Below, piece after piece: positions 27,089 through 32,723 of a stretch of 32,723 bases of DNA. A program made the position numbers and the translations under genes. This DNA comes from a virus: IMG/VR virus record IMGVR_UViG_3300005532_000246, positions 1-32,723 of that record; one strand, written 5' to 3'. The first letter of the stretch is position 1. Every line of letters begins with the position of its first letter. Under the pieces are notes generated by a model, which was given only the letters and a program-made list of their open reading frames with translations, had not been told where the DNA came from and ran no database searches.

Positions 27089-27337
27089 ATGCCGCTCACG
27101 CTCACGCCCGCAACGGTCGGTTCTGTCAGCGGCTCTGTGGTGGCACCGTCCCCGGTGTCGGGTGCCGCGGCCGTCGAGGCGACGCCTGCCATCGGCGCGG
27201 CGGTTCTCGCCAGCTGGAACGTCCTGCTCTGCTCCGACTCGCTGCCCTGCTCCGACTCGCTGGTCTGCTGCGAGCTTGGCGGCGTCACCCCTGACGGCAA
27301 GACGGCGATGATGATCACCCCGGCGACGGTGAACTAG
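27089..27337 (+). CDS. hypothetical protein, Ser/Cys-rich
   Basis: Protein of 82 residues. The N-terminus is repetitive Thr/Val/Ser/Ala (LTPATVGSVSGSVVAPSPVS) and near the end is a short repeat LPCSDSL/LVCCEL with four cysteines. ATG 27089 follows the previous stop by one base with GGGGAAGG upstream. The end ITPATVN echoes the LTPATVG of the start. Not recognised; possibly a minor virion protein. Confidence 0.6.
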   Translation: MPLTLTPATVGSVSGSVVAPSPVSGAAAVEATPAIGAAVLASWNVLLCSDSLPCSDSLVCCELGGVTPDGKTAMMITPATVN

Positions 27338-28231
27338 ATGGCGTACACGCCCACCACCTGGGTCGAGAAGGTCACGGCCGTCGGCCCGACGAACCTGAAC
27401 CATCTGGAGCTTGGCCTGCAGGCGGCGGCGGCGGTCGCGGACTCTGCCCAGGCTGCCGCGAACGCGGCGGCGGCGACCGCGAACGCGGCGATCCCGGCCC
27501 CCGGTGCGCCCGTGGCGAACGGCGCGCTGGTCTGGAATGGCTCGGCGTGGGTGTCACAGCTGGTCGCGAACGCGAACGTCGCCGCGGCGGCCGGGATCGC
27601 CTACTCGAAGCTGGCGCTGGCCGGCTCGATCCAGAACAGCGACATCGCTACGGCGGCGGGGATCGCCCCGTCGAAGATCGGCGGCGGCTACGCGCCGAAC
27701 AAGATCACGGTCGGCACGATCGCGAGCGGTCCCCCCGCGAACCCGAGCGACGGGGACATCTGGATCGCCACTGCGGTCGGTGCCAACGATCAGCGGTGGG
27801 CGTTTCAGTACAACGCCGGCTCGGCGTCCGCCTCCAAGTGGGACTTCATCGGTGGCCCTGAGATGCTGGTCTACTACGGCGGCGGGACGAACTTCACCGC
27901 GAACGGCGCCGCCCAGGAGGATACGACGCTCGGTGGCATCACCACTCCGCGCGCCGGCGACTACATCCTTCGCGCCGCCTTTTACGGCAACGCCTCGTCC
28001 TCGGGCGCCCAGTCGCTCTCCGTGGGCTACATGCAGAACCACGGGTCGGCCTCGGGGACTCTCGCGTCGGTGTCAACGTCCGCCAGCTACAACGTCGCGA
28101 TGTCGTTCGAGGCGCCCCTGAATGGGATCGCCAGTGGGGTTGTGCTGACGCTCTACTACGTGTCGAACGGAACCGGCACGGCTATCGCCTCGGTGCGCTC
28201 GCTGTCCCTGATCCCGGTGCGCGTTTCGTAA
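27338..28231 (+). CDS. tail-fibre/receptor-binding-like protein
   Basis: Protein of 297 residues. The N-terminal 85 residues are an Ala-rich coiled part (AAAAVADSAQAAANAAAATA). Then DGDIWIATA and QRWAFQYNA with SKWDFIGGPEM form the W-x-F-x-Y ... W-x-F-x-GG-P signature seen in actinophage tail fibres. The C-terminal 110 residues form a beta-sandwich like C1q/TNF domains (ITTPRAGDYILRAAFYG, VRSLSLIPVRV), typical of trimeric tips. It probably binds the host surface. It shares its C-terminal layout with the protein at 30726-31388. ATG 27338 abuts the previous stop. Confidence 0.7.
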   Translation: MAYTPTTWVEKVTAVGPTNLNHLELGLQAAAAVADSAQAAANAAAATANAAIPAPGAPVANGALVWNGSAWVSQLVANANVAAAAGIAYSKLALAGSIQNSDIATAAGIAPSKIGGGYAPNKITVGTIASGPPANPSDGDIWIATAVGANDQRWAFQYNAGSASASKWDFIGGPEMLVYYGGGTNFTANGAAQEDTTLGGITTPRAGDYILRAAFYGNASSSGAQSLSVGYMQNHGSASGTLASVSTSASYNVAMSFEAPLNGIASGVVLTLYYVSNGTGTAIASVRSLSLIPVRVS

Positions 28232-28247
28232 GCAGGAAGGAGCCACC

Positions 28248-28511
28248 GTGGCGCTCGACGCTGACACGATTACGCGCCTACAGGCGCTCCAAGCCGACCT
28301 CCAGGCGCAGCACGACCGGACGCAGGCGAGCATCGACTACGTGCAGGGCGTCGAGGCGGCGGTCGAGGCCGCGGGCCTGACCACTCGCGAGCTCCTCGCC
28401 ACCAAGGAGGCGGTGTTCGCCGACCTGCCGGACGAGGACGCCCTCAACGGAGAACTCGCGAAGCTGAACGACGCGCTGAGCGCTATCCAAAAGCTGCTCT
28501 CCCTCTCTTAG
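28248..28511 (+). CDS. coiled-coil small protein
   Basis: Protein of 87 residues, nearly all helical (DADTITRLQALQADLQAQHD, LAKLNDALSAIQKLLSL). GTG 28248 has GGAAGGAG upstream. It could be an assembly factor of the neck or a fibre chaperone for the preceding gene. Not recognised. Confidence 0.65.
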   Translation: MALDADTITRLQALQADLQAQHDRTQASIDYVQGVEAAVEAAGLTTRELLATKEAVFADLPDEDALNGELAKLNDALSAIQKLLSLS

Positions 28512-28523
28512 CAAAGGAGCCGT

Positions 28524-29231
28524 GTGGCGACCTTCGGTTTGACCCTCGCCGACGTGCGCTCGCGTGTCGCGACCGCGATCGGCCTCGACAACACGAACGG
28601 CGGCACCGAACAGGGCTTCATCGACTCCTGGACGAACGAGGCGATTCTCGACTTCCTTGAGCGCACGAAGGTGAAGGTCGAGCAGGCGACGATGACGCTC
28701 ACGTCGCAGCAGGGCGACTACGAGCTTCCGACGGCGGTGCTGGTCGTAAACGACATCACCTGCGTTTCCGCCGCCGACGGCCAGACGGTGCCGCTGGAGC
28801 CGATCCCGATCGAGGAACTGATCTGGCGACGCCGCTACCCGGGCGCGGTTCCCGTCCGCTACTACGCGATGCAGGGCGAGAACCTGCTGAGCCTGTACCC
28901 GACGCCGCAGACGCCGGACACGCTGAACATCTACTACGTCCCCGTCCCGACGCTGCTCGCGAACGCGACCGACACGCTCGCGGGCACCGGCGTCCCGCCG
29001 GTCTTCCACTACATCATCGAGCTCTACGTCAAGTGGAAGGCGGCGTCGTACAACAACGACGCCAACTCGCAGAACGGGATGGTGTTCCTGCAGCAGTACC
29101 AGACCGAGGTGCGCAAGGCGCGCGGACGCATCCGCCGGATGCAGGGCCGCCGCCGCCCGGCCGCCCAGGCGGGACGGCGCACGCGGCGCAAGTACTACCC
29201 GGCCTACCCAAGCCAGGACACGGGAGCCTAG
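28524..29231 (+). CDS. head-tail adaptor, P22 gp4-like
   Basis: Protein of 235 residues. The N-terminal helices (LTLADVRSRVATAIGL, FIDSWTNEAILDFLER) followed by a beta part (QGDYELPTAVLVVNDITCV) and a C-terminal helical segment (HYIIELYVKWKAAS, NSQNGMVFLQQYQTEVRKAR) follow the plan of phage adaptor proteins that bind under the portal. The Arg-rich C-terminus (RGRIRRMQGRRRP) would lie against portal or DNA. GTG 28524 has AAAGGAG upstream. It links the portal to the hub encoded next. Confidence 0.75.
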   Translation: MATFGLTLADVRSRVATAIGLDNTNGGTEQGFIDSWTNEAILDFLERTKVKVEQATMTLTSQQGDYELPTAVLVVNDITCVSAADGQTVPLEPIPIEELIWRRRYPGAVPVRYYAMQGENLLSLYPTPQTPDTLNIYYVPVPTLLANATDTLAGTGVPPVFHYIIELYVKWKAASYNNDANSQNGMVFLQQYQTEVRKARGRIRRMQGRRRPAAQAGRRTRRKYYPAYPSQDTGA

Positions 29232-30725
29232 GTGGGGGCGCCGTTCCCCGTTCTCGAGTCCTACCTCGGCTTCATGCGCGACCTGCCGCGCCACCAGTTG
29301 CCGGGCGGGATCCTCTGGGACATGGTGGACTGGATCCCGCAGTTGGATGGCGCCGCCCGCCGCCGCTTCGGCTGGTCGGCCGTCGACGCCAGCACGTTCA
29401 GCGTCCGCAACGCGTCCGCCACCAACTACGGGTCGATGGTCGCCTACGCGCCGTACACGGCGACGGGCGCCGAGATCGTCGCGGTCACCAGCAACGGGTA
29501 CCTGATCAAGATCCCGGTGTCGACCGGCGTCGGCGCCTACGTCGGCACGGTCACCGCGAAGGCGCGGCCGGTGTTCCACCGCGAGAAGCTCGTGATCATG
29601 GATCAGAGCCACGTCCCGACGTTCTACTCGGGCAACGGGGCGGCCCTGACGAGCGCCTCCGGTGGGCCGCAGGCGGCGTGCGGGACGCTGTTCGGTGACT
29701 ACACGCTGCTCTGCAACACGGCCGCGAACCCGCAGCGCGGCTACTTCTCGGCGGCCGGCGACCCGACCACCTGGGACACCACGAACTCGTGGATCGACAT
29801 GCCGGGAAAGATCATCGGCGTCCAGGGGCTCCGCAACGCGATCATCTTCTTCACCGGCAGCCAGGTCTGGCGCGTGCGCGGCGACACGCCGCCGCAGTTG
29901 AACGTCGTCGGCAACCTGATCAAAGACCACCTGTACGACACCGGTCTGCTCGACGAGCGGTCGATCGCCACCTACGGCGAGCAGGTCGTGTTCGCGAACA
30001 CCGAGGGGATCTGGCTGACCGACGGCGCCAAGGTGACGAACCTCGCCGAGCGCGGCGGCATCCTCACCTACTGGCAGTCGTTGCTCAAGAACTACCAGTC
30101 GTCGTGGACGATCGCGGGCGGCGTCTACCGCGGCTACTACACCGTCTCGGTCTCCGACGGGTCCGGCAACAACATCGACTTCCTCGTCTGCGATCTCTCG
30201 CAGGGTCACTGGTTCCGCTTCAGCGACATCGTCGCCACCATGTTCGCCCACGCGACCGGACTCGGCGAGAGCAGCTACTTCGTCGGCCCGAACGGGTACG
30301 TCGGCAACCTCGCCAACATCTGGGGCGTCCAGTCGTCCACCGACCAGGGCGGCGCCGTCATTCTGCCGTCGCTGGAGACGCCGTTCTTCCGCGGCTGGCA
30401 GCGGTTTCACCGCAAGTGGATCCCGACCGACGCAACCTCGGTCTGGCAGCGCATCTACGTCAACTACGACGCGCCCGGCGCCGGCAGCGGGCTCAGGCTC
30501 GCGTACACCACTAGTTCGGAGGCGGGTGCGCCGTACACGACGATCGGCGACCTGCCGACCACCACCGCGCCGACGCGTACACGCATGGTGATCAACCCGA
30601 ACGGCGGCGCCGTGCCGGCGCGCGGGATCGGCTTCAAGATCTACCAGGCGGCCGGGATGACGCCGACCGACCTGCGCTTGAACGATGTCGAGCTCGAGTA
30701 CTACACGAGAGAGGGGAGCCGCTAG
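29232..30725 (+). CDS. tail hub / stabilisation protein, P22 gp10-like
   Basis: Protein of 497 residues. Repeated WD/propeller-like blades are visible (GSMVAYAPYTATGAEIVAVT, NGYLIKIPV, REKLVIMDQSHVPTFYSG, GLRNAIIFFTGSQVWRVRGD, GEQVVFANTEGIWLTDGAK), as in the beta-propeller hubs of P22-like tails. The C-terminal 100 residues form a beta domain (QRIYVNYDAPGAGSGLRLAY). It would close the portal-adaptor channel and carry the fibres. GTG 29232 abuts the adaptor stop, implying coupling. Assignment is by fold pattern and gene order. Confidence 0.72.
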   Translation: MGAPFPVLESYLGFMRDLPRHQLPGGILWDMVDWIPQLDGAARRRFGWSAVDASTFSVRNASATNYGSMVAYAPYTATGAEIVAVTSNGYLIKIPVSTGVGAYVGTVTAKARPVFHREKLVIMDQSHVPTFYSGNGAALTSASGGPQAACGTLFGDYTLLCNTAANPQRGYFSAAGDPTTWDTTNSWIDMPGKIIGVQGLRNAIIFFTGSQVWRVRGDTPPQLNVVGNLIKDHLYDTGLLDERSIATYGEQVVFANTEGIWLTDGAKVTNLAERGGILTYWQSLLKNYQSSWTIAGGVYRGYYTVSVSDGSGNNIDFLVCDLSQGHWFRFSDIVATMFAHATGLGESSYFVGPNGYVGNLANIWGVQSSTDQGGAVILPSLETPFFRGWQRFHRKWIPTDATSVWQRIYVNYDAPGAGSGLRLAYTTSSEAGAPYTTIGDLPTTTAPTRTRMVINPNGGAVPARGIGFKIYQAAGMTPTDLRLNDVELEYYTREGSR

Positions 30726-31388
30726 ATGGCGCTGTTCGGCAACGCCGAGATCGACATCTCGCAGCTGCCGATGGCCGACATCGCGGCCTGGCTGGAACTC
30801 AACCCGCCGCAGCTTCCATACAGCAGCCTGAGCGGGATCCCGGTCGCCGACCTGACGCTGCAGAAGTACAACCTGTCCCAGTTCGCGCAGCTGACGCCGA
30901 AGGAGGGCCAGGAGGTTCTGCTCGAAGTCGACGTGACGAACGGGATCCTCTGGCGTGTCCGCTACTCGAAGCTGAACGCCGACGGCTCGGTAAAGACGAG
31001 CCCGTACGTGTGGGAGGCATCGGCGGGCGCGGCCCCGCTCTCGGTGGTGGGCGCGACCTGTTCGGCGACAAACGCCTCGTGGATCGACTTCACCGGCGGC
31101 GCGATCACGATCCCGCGCCCGGGCGACTACCTGATCGACTACGGCGCCCAGGTCACCGGCGGCAACGCGAACAAGTACATCCAGTGTCTCGCGAACGGCG
31201 CCCAGGTCGGCGAGATCTACTGGTCGACCGTCACCGGCGGCAGCTTCAACCCGCCGCTGGTCGGCGGCACGGCCGCGACCGGCCTGCCGGCGGGGTCGGT
31301 GATCAAGATCCAGGGGTTGGGGGGCGACACGTCGACCGCGACCTTCACGAACGGCTTCGTCCGCATCCGCCCGATCCGCATCAACTAG
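30726..31388 (+). CDS. tail-fibre-like protein, shorter paralogue
   Basis: Protein of 220 residues. The N-terminal 75 residues contain ISQLPMADIAAWLELNPPQL. The W-x-R-Y ... W segment (GILWRVRYSKL, PYVWEASAGA) and the C-terminal beta-sandwich (ITIPRPGDYLIDYGAQV ... FVRIRPIRI) match the protein at 27338-28231. It probably attaches to the hub through its N-terminus and contacts the host by its tip. ATG 30726 abuts the hub stop. Confidence 0.7.
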   Translation: MALFGNAEIDISQLPMADIAAWLELNPPQLPYSSLSGIPVADLTLQKYNLSQFAQLTPKEGQEVLLEVDVTNGILWRVRYSKLNADGSVKTSPYVWEASAGAAPLSVVGATCSATNASWIDFTGGAITIPRPGDYLIDYGAQVTGGNANKYIQCLANGAQVGEIYWSTVTGGSFNPPLVGGTAATGLPAGSVIKIQGLGGDTSTATFTNGFVRIRPIRIN

Positions 31389-31397
31389 GAGGAGAGG

Positions 31398-32243
31398 TTG
31401 CTCGCATCTGCCGGCTCGGGGCTTGGCGCCCCGGCGTTCCGTCCGCCTTCTCTGCCGAGTCCGTCGCCGCCGCCTACGTCGGCGCCGTCGGCTGCTGGCA
31501 CCGGTGGGACGGGCGGCACGGGTGTGTCGTCGCCGACCGCTCCCGACTACCAGAACGCGCTCGCGCAGGATCCGGCGTACCAGCAGGCGCAGGCGAACTA
31601 CCAGGCGGCGATCACGGCCGCCGGGGCGGCGCGCGACGCGGGCACGAACCAGGCGCTGATCCAGTTCGGCGCGGTGCCGGACTTCGCCAGCGTCGGTGCG
31701 CAGCTTGGCCTGACGCCCGGCCAGATCGCGGCGATCACCGGCGAGATCGACCCGAGCACGTCGACGCTCGCCGACCAGTACACGCGCGCCGGCGACTCGG
31801 TGCTCGGCCAGATCAACCAGAAGCACAGCCAGGCGCTCGCCGCGCTGCGCGCGCAGCTTGCCGCCCGCGGGATGCTTGAGTCGGGCGCGACCGGCGTCGG
31901 CTCGGCGCTGGAGGGCCAGGGCTACCAGTCGAACCTGACCAGCGCCTACAACAACCTGCTCAACTCGCTGCTCGGCCTGCAGGACACCTACGAGAAGTCG
32001 GCCGAGACGGGACGCGACACGCTGCAGCGGGCGCTCGAGGCCGCCTACAACACGGCGGTCGGCGCCGCCGAGAAGGATCCCGGCGCCTACGCGCAGCCGC
32101 CGACGCCCCCGGGTGTGGGCGGCTCGACCGGCTCGACGCTGCCCGGTTCGACGGTCGCCAGGCTCGTGCACCATGCGCTCTCGCCGCGCCTGCGCGCCAC
32201 CAACCCGATCTCCGAGCACGGCCTCGGCATGGGGTTCGCCTAG
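31398..32243 (+). CDS. putative internal virion / ejection protein
   Basis: Protein of 281 residues. The N-terminal 55 residues are Pro/Ser/Gly-rich and disordered. The rest is helical and Ala/Gln-rich (PAYQQAQANYQAAITAAGAA, HSQALAALRAQLAARGMLES), with YNNLLNSLLGLQDTYEKSAE resembling the helical proteins that podoviruses pack inside the head and eject. TTG 31398 has AGGAGGAGAGG upstream. Minor tail protein is the alternative. Confidence 0.62.
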   Translation: MLASAGSGLGAPAFRPPSLPSPSPPPTSAPSAAGTGGTGGTGVSSPTAPDYQNALAQDPAYQQAQANYQAAITAAGAARDAGTNQALIQFGAVPDFASVGAQLGLTPGQIAAITGEIDPSTSTLADQYTRAGDSVLGQINQKHSQALAALRAQLAARGMLESGATGVGSALEGQGYQSNLTSAYNNLLNSLLGLQDTYEKSAETGRDTLQRALEAAYNTAVGAAEKDPGAYAQPPTPPGVGGSTGSTLPGSTVARLVHHALSPRLRATNPISEHGLGMGFA

Positions 32244-32723
32244 ATGGCCGCCTCGACGACTGTCGTCAAGAACGCGGCGCCGGTAACGACGGCGCAGCTG
32301 CGCCAGTACGGTCTGACGCCCGCCCAGCTGCGGCAGATGGTGTCGTCGGAGGTGGCGGCCCAGCTGGCGCCGACGAAGGCGGCGATCCAGCAGGGACAGA
32401 AGACGACGGACGCCCAGTTCGGGCAGCGCGAGCAGGCGGTCAAGAACCTGAGCGTCGACTACGCGAATCTGCTGAAGGGGATCGGCCCGCAGGTGCAGGC
32501 CGACTACGGCAACGCGGCGAACGCGATCGCCGACTTCGGCAGGGGCTTCTCGGGCGCGGTCGACCAGCAGGCGCAGAAGGGCGAGCAGGCGACGAACGGT
32601 CTGCTGTCGGTGGCGGGCGCCCCCTCCGCACAGGTGGGCGCCGTCGACGCGCACATGGCGCCGCCCGCCGACCCGTTGTACGGGATGCGCGGCGCGATCC
32701 CGGCCGGGGCGCTGACCCGCGAG
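32244..32723 (+). CDS. helical virion protein, truncated by the window
   Basis: The first 160 residues of a protein that continues past the edge. It starts at ATG 32244 directly after the previous stop. The N-terminus is helical and Gln/Ala-rich (TTAQLRQYGLTPAQLRQMVS, QQGQKTTDAQFGQREQAVKN), like the preceding gene product, so both may be ejection proteins or tail components. The complete length and C-terminal domain are not visible. Confidence 0.6.
   Translation, partial: MAASTTVVKNAAPVTTAQLRQYGLTPAQLRQMVSSEVAAQLAPTKAAIQQGQKTTDAQFGQREQAVKNLSVDYANLLKGIGPQVQADYGNAANAIADFGRGFSGAVDQQAQKGEQATNGLLSVAGAPSAQVGAVDAHMAPPADPLYGMRGAIPAGALTRE

Noticed and set aside
28278-32654. A 1458-codon open frame on the minus strand across the adaptor, hub and fibre genes
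   Set aside because: It lies antisense to several well-supported genes. It is Arg/Val-rich low-complexity sequence produced by the absence of stop codons opposite GC-biased codons, with no recognisable domain.

Overview
The window is a contiguous piece of a tailed-phage genome, or a prophage, from a high-GC host. Evidence for this is a complete head-gene series (terminase, portal, scaffold, capsid, adaptor, hub) next to a phage replication module. Strong G/C bias at third codon positions, frequent GTG/TTG starts, promoters with a TACGGT -10 box and probable leaderless genes suggest an actinobacterial host; this is inference. The order terminase, portal, scaffold, capsid, gp4-like adaptor, gp10-like hub, with no tape measure or tail tube so far, points to a short-tailed (podovirus-type) virion. 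The capsid protein looks like the SU10/DUF5309 group. No integrase, DNA polymerase or lysis cassette is visible, and the last gene runs off the right edge.

Layout: (1) 1-8694, leftward operon of tightly overlapping genes. Read in transcription order it has an OB-like ssDNA-binding protein, a RecB/Cas4-type Fe-S nuclease, a HAD phosphatase, an HNH protein, an SNF2-like helicase, a beta-class DNA methyltransferase, an Hjc-like nuclease, a double-HTH protein, DnaB-like helicase, small unknowns and a SprT-like zinc protease. (2) 8695-9119, divergent control region with AGGTCCTT repeats and a TTGACC/TACGGT promoter. (3) 9120-11086, short rightward operon of an XRE repressor-like protein, a Zn/HTH protein and two unknowns, closed by a terminator that works in both directions. 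(4) 11147-12919, leftward accessory block of small genes including a 13-fold octapeptide-repeat protein and a zinc-finger protein. (5) 13373 to the end, rightward structural block.

Three features stand out. First, the major capsid gene is split by a group I intron (24551-25317) carrying a single-motif LAGLIDADG endonuclease. P1 with its U-G splice pair, P10 and the terminal G can all be placed, and the splice restores one 386-residue capsid frame. Second, a start-associated motif (CTTCAC, spacer, then a purine-rich Shine-Dalgarno) recurs at seven places, always on the minus strand, at six of them directly before a start codon. It sits inside the coding sequence of the upstream gene twice and is often preceded by a strong hairpin. 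Third, a 24-bp promoter cassette occurs twice (9464, 15659), each time just after a stop codon and 8-9 nt before a start codon, suggesting leaderless transcription.

How the parts may work together (inference): the repressor and control region at 8.7-9.1 kb govern the leftward replication operon. The DnaB, SNF2, nuclease and SSB-like proteins replicate and process DNA, and the methyltransferase marks it. TTGTNACAA operator-like sites at 14.49 kb probably control the late block, which builds and fills the capsid and attaches the short tail.
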